The notes under the pieces: generated by a model
Told to the model about the DNA's origin: nothing
Database searches by the model: none
What the model saw: the letters and a program-made list of their open reading frames with translations, nothing else
Source of the DNA: Pseudomonas lundensis
GTDB taxonomy: Bacteria; Pseudomonadota; Gammaproteobacteria; Pseudomonadales; Pseudomonadaceae
Direction of reading: 5' to 3'
Assembly: GCF_001042985.1 (NCBI RefSeq)
Contig: NZ_JYKY01000023.1
Location: 24,262 to 88,261 of the forward strand
Length of the DNA stretch: 64,000 bases
In this document: positions 6,443 to 15,474 of the stretch, piece after piece
How the letters are laid out: each line of letters opens with the position of its first letter
Numbering within the stretch: position 1 is the stretch's first letter
Made by a program: the position numbers and the translations under genes

Positions 6443-8335
6443 CTACACAGGCGGGTTGCCCTGTTTGATGTGTGGGCTGGCATATTGCGGCTTCAGCCCG
6501 CCCTGGCTGTCGAGCAGCCAGGCATCCATCACCTTGCGCACCACCGGCCCGGCAACGCGTCCACCCGCTTCGCCGTTTTCGATCATCACCGAGATCACGA
6601 TCTGCGGGGCTTCAGCCGGGGCAAACCCCACAAACAAGGCGTTGTCGCGATTGCGTTCAGCGGTTTTCAGGCGGTTGTAGCGCTCACCTTGCTTAATCGC
6701 CACCACTTGCGCCGTACCACTCTTGCCGGCAATCCGGTATTGCGCGCCGGTTGCCGATGCCCGGGCGATCCCCCGGGCATCGTGCATCACCAGTTGCATG
6801 GCATGGTTGACCTGTTCCCACTCTTTGGGGTCATGCAGCACGATGTTGGGCATCGGGTGTTCATCCACCGGTGGGGCACCGTCGATGGTGCGGGCCAAGT
6901 GCGGGCGGTTCCACACCCCTTTATTGGCGATCAGCGCAGTGGCCTGTGCCAGTTGCAAAGGCGTGACCTGCATGTAGCCCTGACCAATCCCTAAAATCAC
7001 CGTTTCGCCGGGGTACCAGGCCTGGCGCCGGGTGCTGCGCTTCCATTCGCGTGAAGGCATCAAACCGGATGATTCTTCGAACATGTCCAGCGACACTTTC
7101 TGGCCCACACCAAACATCGACAGGTAGTCGTGCAGGCGGTCAATGCCCAGCTTTGACGCCAGATCATAGAAGTACGTGTCGTTTGACCGCATGATTGCGG
7201 CGTTCAGGTCAACCCAGCCATCGCCACTGTGGTTCCAGTTACGGTATTTATGGTCAACGTTCGGCAGTTGGAAGTAGCCGGGGTCGAAGACCCGCGTCGA
7301 GGCAGAAATCACGCCGCTGTCGAGTCCGGCGATGGCGACTTCAGGCTTGATGGTCGAGCCGGGCGCATACAGGCCGCGCAGTGCCCGGTTGAACAACGGT
7401 TTGTCGATGGAATCGCGCAAACCGGAATAATCCCTGGAACTGATGCCGGTCACGAACAGGTTGGGGTCGAAGCTCGGTTTGCTGACCATCGCCAGCACTT
7501 CACCGGTTTTCGGGTCGATGGCAATGATCGAACCGCGGCGGTCGCCGAGGGCCTCTTCGGCCGCTGCCTGCAACTTGATGTCGAGGCTGAGCACGATGTT
7601 CTTGCCCGGTACTGCATCGGTGTGGCGCAACACCCGCATGACCCGGCCCTGAGCATTGGTTTCGACCTCTTCAAAGCCGACCTTGCCGTGCAGTTCGGGT
7701 TCGTAAAAACGTTCGATACCGGTCTTGCCGATGGACTGCGTGCCCCGGTATTGCGTGGGGTCCAGCTGCTTGGTTTCTTTCTCATTGATACGCCCGACAT
7801 ACCCCACCGAATGCGCAAAATGATTGCCCTGCGGGTAGTGGCGGACAAACTGTGCTTCCACGTCGATACCCGGCAAACGGTACTGATTGACGGCCAGCAG
7901 CGCGATCTGTTCTTCGGTCAAGTCGTAGAGCAGGGTGGACGGCTCGAAAGGGTGGCGCGCCTGTTTCATCGCTTTGGCAAATACGGCGCGTTCCTCGGCG
8001 GGCAAATGCAGGATGCTGATCACCGAGTCCAGCACGTTGGCGGCATCGCCCGCGCGTTCGCGGGTCAGGGTCATGTTGAAGCTGGGCTGGTTATCGGCGA
8101 GCAACACGCCATTGCGGTCATAAATAAAGCCGCGTTCGGGCGGGATCGGCAACACATGCACGCGGTTGTTTTCGGAGACGGTGGAGTTGTAGTCGAACTC
8201 GGTGACTTGCAGGAAATACAGCCTGCCCACCAGCGTGCAACTGATCGCCAGTACCAGTGCAGCGCAGGCGATAAGTCGTTTATTGACCAGCCGTTTCTCG
8301 GTGTCGTGATCTTTGAGCGGGATCGGCTTGGGCAT
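6443..8335 (-). CDS. mrdA: Penicillin-binding protein 2, stand-alone copy
   Basis: A 630-residue class B PBP (transpeptidase that elongates side-wall peptidoglycan with RodA). One membrane anchor at residues 19-42, the dimerisation/pedestal domain, then the transpeptidase domain with Ser327 in the STIK motif (YAPGSTIKP), Ser384 in SND, and Lys538 in KSGTAQ. Length matches PBP2. In Pseudomonas the canonical mrdA lies beside rodA, rlpA and mltB; here no such genes are adjacent, so this is probably a second, dispersed paralogue. Whether it is the only copy cannot be judged from the window. Confidence 0.9.
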   Translation of the reverse strand: MPKPIPLKDHDTEKRLVNKRLIACAALVLAISCTLVGRLYFLQVTEFDYNSTVSENNRVHVLPIPPERGFIYDRNGVLLADNQPSFNMTLTRERAGDAANVLDSVISILHLPAEERAVFAKAMKQARHPFEPSTLLYDLTEEQIALLAVNQYRLPGIDVEAQFVRHYPQGNHFAHSVGYVGRINEKETKQLDPTQYRGTQSIGKTGIERFYEPELHGKVGFEEVETNAQGRVMRVLRHTDAVPGKNIVLSLDIKLQAAAEEALGDRRGSIIAIDPKTGEVLAMVSKPSFDPNLFVTGISSRDYSGLRDSIDKPLFNRALRGLYAPGSTIKPEVAIAGLDSGVISASTRVFDPGYFQLPNVDHKYRNWNHSGDGWVDLNAAIMRSNDTYFYDLASKLGIDRLHDYLSMFGVGQKVSLDMFEESSGLMPSREWKRSTRRQAWYPGETVILGIGQGYMQVTPLQLAQATALIANKGVWNRPHLARTIDGAPPVDEHPMPNIVLHDPKEWEQVNHAMQLVMHDARGIARASATGAQYRIAGKSGTAQVVAIKQGERYNRLKTAERNRDNALFVGFAPAEAPQIVISVMIENGEAGGRVAGPVVRKVMDAWLLDSQGGLKPQYASPHIKQGNPPV

Positions 8336-8479
8336 GGTGGGGGTGCCTCACATCAAAAAACGGAAATGCAGCCGTCTGCGCAAGGGGCGGCAGGCGGCGA
8401 AAAGTCGGCGCACACCTTACCAGCACGTGGGGTATTAATCCGTTTTGCAACATGAAACTTGACAGGCTGCGCGCACGGG

Positions 8480-8880
8480 CGCGTTGCGCGGCCAGCCTAC
8501 AGCCGCGTTGGGCCAAGGAAGGCCCGTCACGGCGTACCTACGGAGCGGGAACGGAGCGAAACCCATCGTTCAGTCAGACGCTGATGCCGGATAGGTACGC
8601 CCTGTTCCTGTTGAAGCAACGGTGTACTTATCCATTTGATGTGTGAGGGCCTTTTACGGGGTCCGCCCTTACGGCGGCTCACTTTTGGCAAACAGCCCCA
8701 AAAGTAAGCAAAAGGTCCTTGCCCTGCCATACGGCCGCCTCGCTCTGGCTCGACGGTGCCTTCACTCCGGCACTGTTGCAGGGGCACGCCGTGACGGGCC
8801 TTCCATGGCCCAGCACGGCTGGCTCGGCTCCTGCCGACCCACCCCAGCAACAGCACCTGCGTTCAGCCTGCTGTGAGGGG
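8480..8880. repeat. Dispersed Pseudomonas-type intergenic repeat; no gene
   Basis: The 614 bases between the PBP2 start and the ATPase stop hold no credible gene. The core around 8660-8720 (ACGGCGGCTCACTTTTGG, then CCCAAAAGTAAGC) contains an inverted repeat ACTTTTGG / CCAAAAGT and resembles a repeat I know from many Pseudomonas intergenic regions, where its reverse complement is often mis-annotated as a small protein containing SKVSRRKGG. The family assignment is from memory. Confidence 0.5.
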
Positions 8881-8949
8881 CTTTTGTGTCGTTTGCACCG
8901 TTTGGGTGGCAGCAGTGAGATCGCTTTAAGCAACAGCAATAGCGTCAAA

Positions 8950-9738
8950 TCAATGCACGATTTGCGCAAGGAACGCCTTGGCTCGCGGGCTTTTGGGTGC
9001 GTTGAAGAAGTCGTTGGGCGGCGAGTCTTCGATGATCATGCCGCCATCGAGGAACAACACGCGTTCGGCCACTTGCCGCGCAAAGCCCATTTCGTGGGTC
9101 ACGCAGAGCATGGTCATGCCGCTGCCCGCCAGGTTGACCATGACGTCGAGCACTTCGCTGACCATTTCCGGGTCCAGCGCAGACGTCGGTTCGTCAAACA
9201 GCATGATTTTGGGTTCCATGCACAGGGCGCGGGCAATGGCGACGCGTTGCTGCTGTCCGCCTGACAGTTGGCTGGGGTATTTGTCGGCCTGGCTGGCAAT
9301 GCCGACTTTATTGAGGAAGTGCTGCGCCAGTTCAACCGCTTTCTTACGCGACAGGCCGCGTACCGACATGGGCGCCAAGATGCAGTTGTCGAGGACGCTC
9401 ATGTGCGGGAACAGGTTGAAATGCTGGAACACCATGCCAATTTCACTGCGGACCCTGGCGGCTTCGCGGGTGGCTTGGGACAGGTCGGTGTTGTTGATCA
9501 GGATGCTGCCTTTTTCGGCGATTTCCAGGCGGTTGATGCAGCGGATCAAGGTGGATTTGCCTGAGCCGGACGGACCGCACAGGACGATGCGTTCGCCTTC
9601 GCGCACGGTCAGGTCGATGCCTTTGAGGACATGAAACGCGCTGTAGTACTTGTTCAGGCCAGCGATGTCCACGACCACCTTTCTGGTGTCCGACGATGGA
9701 GACACGGGCGTGTGAACGTAAGCAGGTTGTGCATGCAT
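8950..9738 (-). CDS. Amino-acid ABC transporter ATP-binding protein
   Basis: A 262-residue GlnQ/HisP-type ATPase energising the polar amino-acid importer encoded upstream. Walker A is GPSGSGKST, the ABC signature LSGGQQQR, Walker B IMLFDEPTSALD and the H-loop CVTHEMGF. The ATG at 9738 (MHAQPAY) follows CTGGAGA at a good distance; a longer frame would overlap the FAD enzyme gene. It is the last gene of the leftward RpiR-to-ATPase operon, 16 bases behind the FAD enzyme. In P. putida the same gene order serves D-lysine use, so D-lysine or related basic D-amino acids are the likely substrate. Confidence 0.88.
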   Translation of the reverse strand: MHAQPAYVHTPVSPSSDTRKVVVDIAGLNKYYSAFHVLKGIDLTVREGERIVLCGPSGSGKSTLIRCINRLEIAEKGSILINNTDLSQATREAARVRSEIGMVFQHFNLFPHMSVLDNCILAPMSVRGLSRKKAVELAQHFLNKVGIASQADKYPSQLSGGQQQRVAIARALCMEPKIMLFDEPTSALDPEMVSEVLDVMVNLAGSGMTMLCVTHEMGFARQVAERVLFLDGGMIIEDSPPNDFFNAPKSPRAKAFLAQIVH

Positions 9739-9754
9739 TGTGTGTCTCCAGTAA

Positions 9755-11002
9755 TCAGTAAAAGCGCTCGGCGCTGTAGGGTGTCGGGTCGGTGAAGGGG
9801 TATTCACCGGTCATCATTTCGGCCAGCAAGCGTCCGCTCACCGGGCCCAGGGTCAAACCGTGGTGAGCATGACCGAAGTTGAACCACAGGCCTTTATGCC
9901 GGCTGGCCGGGCCGATTACCGGGCACATGTCCGGCAGGCAGGGGCGTCGGCCCAGCCACGGTTCGGGGTCCAGCCGCTCGCCCAGCGGGTACAGGTGGCG
10001 GGCGCGCGCTTCGCAACGGCGCAGTTGGATCTCGTTGATCGGGTCTTCGCTGTCGGCAAATTCGATCCCGGTGGTCAGGCGTATTCCGCCCACCATCGGC
10101 GCCAGCACATAGCCGCCCACCGAATCCAGAATCGGGTGGTGCATGGTGTGGCCGTCTTTCGCGGCGTAGTGCATGTGATAGCCGCGCTTGATGGCCAGCG
10201 GAATGCGGTAGCCCAGCGGTTCGAAGATGTCCCGCGCTTGTGGTCCCAGGGCGATCACGGCTTCGTTGGCCACGATCAGCCCCTTCTGGCTGTCTGCCTG
10301 CCACTGGCCCGCCGTCGGGCGCAGGCTGATGGCGTCACCGATGACGAAGGTGCCGCCGCGCTTGATGAACAGTTCGGCGTAGCCACGGGTCAGTCTGCCC
10401 GGATCGCTGACGGTTTTGGGGTCGAGCCAGTGAATGCCGCCGATCACATCAGCGTGCAGGCCGGGTTCCAGTGCGTGCACCTGAGCCTGCCCGAGTACGC
10501 GGTAGTTGAGTGTGTATGCTTGTAAGGCGGCGGCATCGCGCTGCGCTTTGTCGAAGTCCTCGCGGGTGCGGTACACCTCCACCCAGCCGCTGTCGCTGAT
10601 CAGGCCGCTCATGCCTGCCGGCCCCGCCAGCGCGTCATGTTCGGTGACGCAGCGTTCAATCAACGGCAACATGGCGCGGGTGGCCTTGGCCAGGCCTTTG
10701 GCCCCGGATTGGCGCCAATACTGCATCAGCCACGGCCCCGCCTTGGGCAGGTGCTTGAGGCTGTAGCGCACGTCGGATTGCTGATTCAGGCCATAGCGCA
10801 GCAAACGTGAGATTTCGCGCGGGAACGAGTAGGGGATCACGCTGGCACGCTCGATCAGCCCGGCATTGCCGTGGCTGGTTCCGCTGCCGGGTTGGGCCCG
10901 GTCCAGCAACACCACGTTGCGCCCTCGGGCCTGGAGTTGCAGCGCGGTACTGACGCCGACGATGCCGGCTCCCAGAACAATGGTGTCGCAATGCATAGAC
11001 AA
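9755..11002 (-). CDS. amaD: FAD-dependent D-amino acid oxidoreductase, likely D-lysine oxidase AmaD
   Basis: A 415-residue DAO/DadA-type flavoenzyme. The N-terminal FAD dinucleotide motif is VLGAGIVGVSTALQLQARG with the following LLDRAQPGSGTSHGNAG; the C-terminal flavin loop is GHAHHGLTLGPVSG. It would oxidise a D-amino acid to the 2-oxo acid. Context decides the call: it lies in an ABC importer operon under an RpiR regulator divergent from dpkA, the same order I recall for the P. putida D-lysine locus where the flavoenzyme (AmaD) turns D-lysine into the precursor of delta1-piperideine-2-carboxylate. A general D-amino acid dehydrogenase is the alternative. Confidence 0.8.
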   Translation of the reverse strand: MSMHCDTIVLGAGIVGVSTALQLQARGRNVVLLDRAQPGSGTSHGNAGLIERASVIPYSFPREISRLLRYGLNQQSDVRYSLKHLPKAGPWLMQYWRQSGAKGLAKATRAMLPLIERCVTEHDALAGPAGMSGLISDSGWVEVYRTREDFDKAQRDAAALQAYTLNYRVLGQAQVHALEPGLHADVIGGIHWLDPKTVSDPGRLTRGYAELFIKRGGTFVIGDAISLRPTAGQWQADSQKGLIVANEAVIALGPQARDIFEPLGYRIPLAIKRGYHMHYAAKDGHTMHHPILDSVGGYVLAPMVGGIRLTTGIEFADSEDPINEIQLRRCEARARHLYPLGERLDPEPWLGRRPCLPDMCPVIGPASRHKGLWFNFGHAHHGLTLGPVSGRLLAEMMTGEYPFTDPTPYSAERFY

Positions 11003-11044
11003 ATCCTTGAAACGGGGGCCGTGTTCGCAGCCCGGACAATGGGC

Positions 11045-11755
11045 TTACTGCAAATGACGGCCGAGTCGGCCTTCAATCAGTTTCAGGCTGCGGCGCACCA
11101 CCTCCACGATCACCAGGTACAGTACGGCGGCCCACAGGTAGACCTGGAAGTCGAAGCTGCGCGAGAACACCATTTTGGTCACGCCCATCAGGTCATAGAT
11201 GGTGACGAGCGAGGCAATGGCGCTGGCCTTGATCATCAGGATCAGTTCGTTGCCCAGCGGGCCGATGGCCACCAACAGCGATTGCGGCAATACGATTTTG
11301 CGAAAGGTGGTCCAGCGCGACAGGTTCAAGGCCTTGCAGGCTTCACGCTGGCCCTGGGCCACGGACAAAATGGCGCCGCGCAAAATTTCGGCCTGGTACG
11401 CCGCGGTATTGAGGGTGAACGCCAACAGGGTGCACAGCCAGGCGTCACGGAAGAACCACCAGAGGCCGACGTCTTGCCACAGGCTTTTGAACGAGCCAAG
11501 GCCGTAGTACAGCAAAAACAGCTGTGCCAGGAGCGGTGAACCCCTGAAGAAATACACATAGGCGCCGGTAAAGCTGCGCAAAAAGCGGCTGCTCGACAGG
11601 CGCCCCAGGGCGATCAGCAAGCCGAGCAGGGCGCCGAGGGTGAAGGAGATGCCCACCAGTTTGCAGGTCACCCACAGGCCGTCAATGAAGCGCGGGCCGT
11701 AGCGGTCCAGCAAGTCGGGGCTGAGCAACAGGTTTTGCAGGTCCGTCAGGCTCAT
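11045..11755 (-). CDS. Polar amino-acid ABC transporter permease (second)
   Basis: A 236-residue HisM/HisQ-type inner-membrane permease with about five transmembrane helices and the EAA loop (REACKALNLSRWTTFRKIVLPQSL) that docks on the ATPase. The ATG at 11755 overlaps the TGA of the preceding permease (ATGA), so the pair is translationally coupled and should form a heterodimer; the longer in-frame extension is not needed. It precedes amaD by 42 bases. Confidence 0.9.
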   Translation of the reverse strand: MSLTDLQNLLLSPDLLDRYGPRFIDGLWVTCKLVGISFTLGALLGLLIALGRLSSSRFLRSFTGAYVYFFRGSPLLAQLFLLYYGLGSFKSLWQDVGLWWFFRDAWLCTLLAFTLNTAAYQAEILRGAILSVAQGQREACKALNLSRWTTFRKIVLPQSLLVAIGPLGNELILMIKASAIASLVTIYDLMGVTKMVFSRSFDFQVYLWAAVLYLVIVEVVRRSLKLIEGRLGRHLQ

Positions 11756-12471
11756 GGCTGCACGCTCCGCTGATGACGATTGAAATGGCGCTCCAGGTAG
11801 GCAAACAGGCGGCCGGAAATCGCTGAGAAGAACAGGTAGATGAAACACGCCACGCTGTAAAACAGCATCGGTTCTTTGGTCACGCTCACCGCCAGGTTGG
11901 TCTGACGCATCAAGTCGACCAGGGCGATGGTCGACACCAGCGAGGTGTCTTTGAGCAGCGACAGCCAGTTATTGGAGAGGCCGGGCAGGGCAATGCGCGC
12001 CAGTTGCGGCAGCACCACTTTGCGAAACGTGGTGAACGGCGAAAGGCCCAGCGCCGAGGCGGCTTCGAACTGACCTTTGGGAATGGTTTTAAACGCACCC
12101 AGCCAGATTTCGCTGGAGAACGCGGCAAACACCAGGCTGAAGGCAATCATTGCCGCCACAAAGGTGTTGATCGTGAAGGGTGTGTCGTAGCCCATCAGGC
12201 CCAGGATTTTTTGCGCCGCGATCTGGCAGCCGTAATAAATAATCAGCAGCGTGAGCAGTTCCGGCAGGCCGCGAAACACAGTGGAAAACGTCGTCGCCCA
12301 AGCACGCATCCAGCGATTTTTGGAACGTGCGGCCACCGCCACGAGCAGCCCCAATGGCAAACCGATGGGCAGGCAGCTCAAGGCCAGGGCGATGGTGACC
12401 AGCGACCCGGCAAGCAGCGCCGAGCCCCAGCCGCCACTGGCGAAGGAAAGCAATGAAAGTTGATCGAGCAT
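11752..12471 (-). CDS. Polar amino-acid ABC transporter permease (first)
   Basis: A 239-residue permease paralogous to the next gene, with the EAA loop at GQFEAASALGLSPFTTFR and five predicted helices. I chose the ATG at 12471 (MLDQLSL) because GGGGA lies just upstream; six codons further out only a TTG is available. Stop overlaps the start of the partner permease. A 103-base gap separates it from the binding-protein gene. Confidence 0.9.
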   Translation of the reverse strand: MLDQLSLLSFASGGWGSALLAGSLVTIALALSCLPIGLPLGLLVAVAARSKNRWMRAWATTFSTVFRGLPELLTLLIIYYGCQIAAQKILGLMGYDTPFTINTFVAAMIAFSLVFAAFSSEIWLGAFKTIPKGQFEAASALGLSPFTTFRKVVLPQLARIALPGLSNNWLSLLKDTSLVSTIALVDLMRQTNLAVSVTKEPMLFYSVACFIYLFFSAISGRLFAYLERHFNRHQRSVQP

Positions 12472-12574
12472 GCTCGAATCCCCGGACAAAATCGGGCCGA
12501 TATTCAGCCGCTGCGCACACCGGGTGCGCAGGGCAAGGCGTCAGGCAGGCTGCCCTCAACCGAGGGCGGGCAGG

Positions 12575-13324
12575 TTAATAAATGTCGAAGTCGAAGTACT
12601 TGCTGGAGATCTTTTTGTAGGTGCCGTCAGCCACGATCTCGTCCAGAGCCTTGTTGAAGCGCTCGCGCAAGTCGTTGTCTTCTTGACGCACCGCGATTGC
12701 GGCGTCGGCCAGCGTACCGTTCACGTCACCAATGATCTTGCAGCAGTCCTTGCCGGTTTTATTGACCCATTCGAGTAGCGGGAATTTGTCGGCAATCACC
12801 ACATCGACCCGCTCATTGGCCAGTTCACTGTTGGCTTCGTCGAGGGTTGGGTACAGCTTCAGGTCAGCCTTTTTGTAGTGTTCTTCGGCATAGATGCTTT
12901 GGGTGGCAGCGCTTTGCGCGCCGACAGTTTTGCCGCTGAAGTCACTTTGCGCATCGGTGATGTCCGAGTCTTTGGGCACGGCAATCGACAGCGGGGTGCG
13001 GTAGTAATGATTGGTGAACGCGATTTTCTGCTTGCGCTCATCGTTGACGATCATCGAGGCCACAATCGCGTCGTATTTTTTGGCCATCAGGCCGGCGATA
13101 ATGCCGTCCCAGTCCTGCGCCACCAGGGTGCAGTCGGCTTTCATGCGTTCGCACACGGCCATCGTGATGTCGACGTCAAAGCCATGCAGCTTGTTGTCCG
13201 AGTCCACGTAGTTAAACGGAGGGTAGGCGCCTTCCGTGGCGATTGTCAGTTTGTCGGCCTGAGCGTTGGACGCTACGGCTACAACCATTGCACATGCACT
13301 TGCAAAGCGAATGACGTTTTTCAT
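12575..13324 (-). CDS. Periplasmic amino-acid binding protein (Lys/Arg/Orn type)
   Basis: A 249-residue SBP family 3 protein. Signal peptide MKNVIRFASACAMVVAVASNAQA, then the family start KLTIATEGAYPPFNY and the ligand-contact region FDVDITMAVCERMKADC. It captures the amino acid for the permease/ATPase encoded downstream. The sequence resembles lysine/arginine/ornithine binders; with amaD and dpkA nearby, D-lysine is the likely ligand, by inference. It follows the RpiR gene by 13 bases, so regulator and importer share a transcript. Confidence 0.9.
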   Translation of the reverse strand: MKNVIRFASACAMVVAVASNAQADKLTIATEGAYPPFNYVDSDNKLHGFDVDITMAVCERMKADCTLVAQDWDGIIAGLMAKKYDAIVASMIVNDERKQKIAFTNHYYRTPLSIAVPKDSDITDAQSDFSGKTVGAQSAATQSIYAEEHYKKADLKLYPTLDEANSELANERVDVVIADKFPLLEWVNKTGKDCCKIIGDVNGTLADAAIAVRQEDNDLRERFNKALDEIVADGTYKKISSKYFDFDIY

Positions 13325-13337
13325 CTAGCACCTCGTT

Positions 13338-14213
13338 TTATTGTTTTGTGCCGGGTGAGGAGGTGTAGCCCACGAACTCGTTGTGCAAGGCCGCGGTTGC
13401 CTCAAGACGTTTTTCGACGTCCGGTCCCAGTTGTTTGCAGACTTCATTGACCAACAGGTGCACCAGCGACAGCATGGCTGCCGTGGATTCCCAGAACAGA
13501 TTGAATTCGGTCGGTACGCGAAACACTTCATCGGCGTACTGGTCGGCCCAGTCGCAGAAGGTGTCTGTGACCAGCGTTACCGGGATACCGGCTTCGCGGG
13601 CCTTGCGGCACAGGTGCTGGGCGTGGCGCGAATAACGCCGCGCTTCGAACACCACCAATGCGCAGTCATGGTCGGGGCATAACAGGACATCGGCGTAATG
13701 CCCGGCCGCACCGTCCACCAGGTGCACGCCGTCGCGGATGTATTGCAGCAAATGCACCATCGAGGCCGCGATGCCGCGCTCGGTCTGAAAACCGGCGACA
13801 AAGACTTTGCGGCGTGTGGCCAGGCGCTGGCTGACGATCTGCCACTCAGGGGTCAGGCTGTACTCGTAGACCTTGACCAGTGCCCCGACTTCCAGCTCAA
13901 AACTGCGCGGCAGCGCCTGAGGGCTTTGGCTCGATTGTTGGCGGAATTCTTGCAGGCGATCACCGACCAGCCAGGGGCCATCACCCAGGTCGTCTTTCAG
14001 GTCGTTTTTCAGTTCTTTGAAATGGCTGTAACCCAGCGCCCGGCAAAAACGCCCGACACTCGACTCGCTGACACCCAGCTTGCTGGCAATGTCGGCGGCC
14101 GTTTGAAAAGGCAGCTCGTAGAGGTTGGCCAGCATGTAACTGGCAATCGCCCGACCCGACGGGGCGGCGGTTGACAGGCTGCTTTCCAGGCGTTGTTTGA
14201 TCGACTGACTCAC
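13338..14213 (-). CDS. RpiR/MurR-family regulator of the D-lysine locus
   Basis: A 291-residue RpiR-type regulator: N-terminal HTH (TAADIASKLGVSESSVGRFCRALGY) and a C-terminal SIS domain (about residues 110-260) that senses a small ligand. I chose GTG at 14213 (MSQSIKQRLESSL) because AGGA precedes it; an ATG further upstream would place coding sequence over the operator half-sites. It heads the importer-amaD operon and is divergent from dpkA, across a TGACAGA palindrome that is a good candidate operator. Confidence 0.85.
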   Translation of the reverse strand: MSQSIKQRLESSLSTAAPSGRAIASYMLANLYELPFQTAADIASKLGVSESSVGRFCRALGYSHFKELKNDLKDDLGDGPWLVGDRLQEFRQQSSQSPQALPRSFELEVGALVKVYEYSLTPEWQIVSQRLATRRKVFVAGFQTERGIAASMVHLLQYIRDGVHLVDGAAGHYADVLLCPDHDCALVVFEARRYSRHAQHLCRKAREAGIPVTLVTDTFCDWADQYADEVFRVPTEFNLFWESTAAMLSLVHLLVNEVCKQLGPDVEKRLEATAALHNEFVGYTSSPGTKQ

Positions 14214-14282
14214 GGCTGTTGTTCCTGTTTTTATTTCAGCGCGTTGCAGAAAGTGAATGTTTTCTGTCATTAAGTCAACAAT

Positions 14283-14298
14283 TGACAGATATCTGTCA
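14283..14298. promoter_or_regulatory. Perfect 16-base palindrome between rpiR-type gene and dpkA
   Basis: TGACAGATATCTGTCA, perfectly symmetric, lies 50 bases before dpkA and 70 before the regulator start. A third half-site TCTGTCA occurs nearby at about 14265-14271. Repeated half-sites in a shared divergent promoter are what a dimeric or tetrameric RpiR regulator would use; binding is inferred. Confidence 0.65.
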
Positions 14299-14347
14299 TC
14301 GCCGGATAGTTGCCCACAACAATAACAACTCGATTGGAGCGCACCGC

Positions 14348-15379
14348 ATGTCTGAGTCCGACGCTAGCGTACAGGCCGTTGAATCGCTGTCTCTGGATCA
14401 ACTGACCACCTTGCTGCAACAGATTTTTGAACGCCACGGCACCTCGCACACCGTGGCCAGGGTACTGGCGGATAACTGCGCGCGAGCCCAGCGCGACGGT
14501 TCCTACAGTCATGGGGTGTTCCGCATTCCCGGCTATTTGTCCTCACTGGCCAGCCGTTGGGTTGATGGCCAGGCGAGCCCTCAAGTTGAAGACGTGGCGT
14601 CGGGTTTTATTCGGGTGGATGCGGCCAATGGCTTTGCTCAACCGGCGTTGGCGGCCGCTCGCGGGCTGCTGGTCGAAAAAGCCCGCAGCGCCGGGATTGC
14701 GGTGCTGGCCATTCGCAATTCGCACCACTTTGCAGCGCTCTGGCCCGACGTTGAACCCTTCGCTGAGGAGGGGCTGGTGGCGTTGAGCGTGGTCAACAGC
14801 ATGACGTGCGTGGTGCCCCACGGCGCCCAAAAGCCCTTGTTTGGCACCAACCCGATTGCCTTCGCTGCGCCGCGTGCCGATGACCACCCGATTGTGTTCG
14901 ATCTGGCCACCAGCGCCATTGCCCATGGCGATGTGCAAATTGCCGCGCGTAAAGGTCATGAACTGCCAGCGGGCATGGGCGTTGACCGTCGGGGTGAGCC
15001 GACCCAGGACCCGAAAGCGATTCTCGACGGCGGGGCTTTGTTGCCGTTTGGCGGGCACAAAGGCTCGGCGCTGTCGATGATGGTGGAGTTGCTCGCGGCG
15101 GCCTTGACCGGCGGCAATTTCTCGTTCGAGTTTGACTGGTCCAAACACCCCGGCGCGCAAACGCCGTGGACCGGCCAGCTACTGATCGTGATTGATCCGA
15201 GCAAATCCGGAGGCAACAGCTTTGCCGGGCGCAGCGCTGAGCTGGTGCGCCAGATGCACGCGGTAGGCCTGGAACGGCTGCCGGGGGATCGTCGGTTCAA
15301 GACGCGCGCCCAATCGCTGGAGCACGGCATACCGCTGGCGATCGACGAACTGGCCAAGTTGCGGGCATTGGCCCAGTAA
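14348..15379 (+). CDS. dpkA: Delta1-piperideine-2-carboxylate/pyrroline-2-carboxylate reductase DpkA
   Basis: A 343-residue member of the malate/L-lactate dehydrogenase-like (Ldh2) NAD(P)H family. It closely resembles the P. syringae DpkA I remember: RDGSYSHGVFRIPGYLSSL, IRNSHHFAALWPDVEPFAE, PLFGTNPIAFAAPR and LLPFGGHKGSALSMMVELL, with the catalytic-site histidines in SHG and SHH. It reduces the cyclic imine from D-lysine to L-pipecolate (and that from D-proline to L-proline). ATG at 14348 follows TTGGAGCGC. Divergent from the amaD/importer operon. Confidence 0.92.
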   Translation: MSESDASVQAVESLSLDQLTTLLQQIFERHGTSHTVARVLADNCARAQRDGSYSHGVFRIPGYLSSLASRWVDGQASPQVEDVASGFIRVDAANGFAQPALAAARGLLVEKARSAGIAVLAIRNSHHFAALWPDVEPFAEEGLVALSVVNSMTCVVPHGAQKPLFGTNPIAFAAPRADDHPIVFDLATSAIAHGDVQIAARKGHELPAGMGVDRRGEPTQDPKAILDGGALLPFGGHKGSALSMMVELLAAALTGGNFSFEFDWSKHPGAQTPWTGQLLIVIDPSKSGGNSFAGRSAELVRQMHAVGLERLPGDRRFKTRAQSLEHGIPLAIDELAKLRALAQ

Positions 15380-15474
15380 CCTCGCATCAGGTGTTCGTCT
15401 TCTTCGTGGCCTGGTGAGTGGGTGAGCGGTTGACTGCGCTGGCGCAGTACGTGGTCACGAAGAGGGCTTGACGG

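Noticed and set aside
7229..8455. 408-codon plus-strand frame opposite PBP2
   Set aside because: Antisense shadow of the PBP2 gene, whose catalytic motifs are complete.
8527..8969. Small minus-strand proteins containing KVSRRKGG
   Set aside because: Falls in a dispersed intergenic repeat that is commonly mis-annotated as coding.
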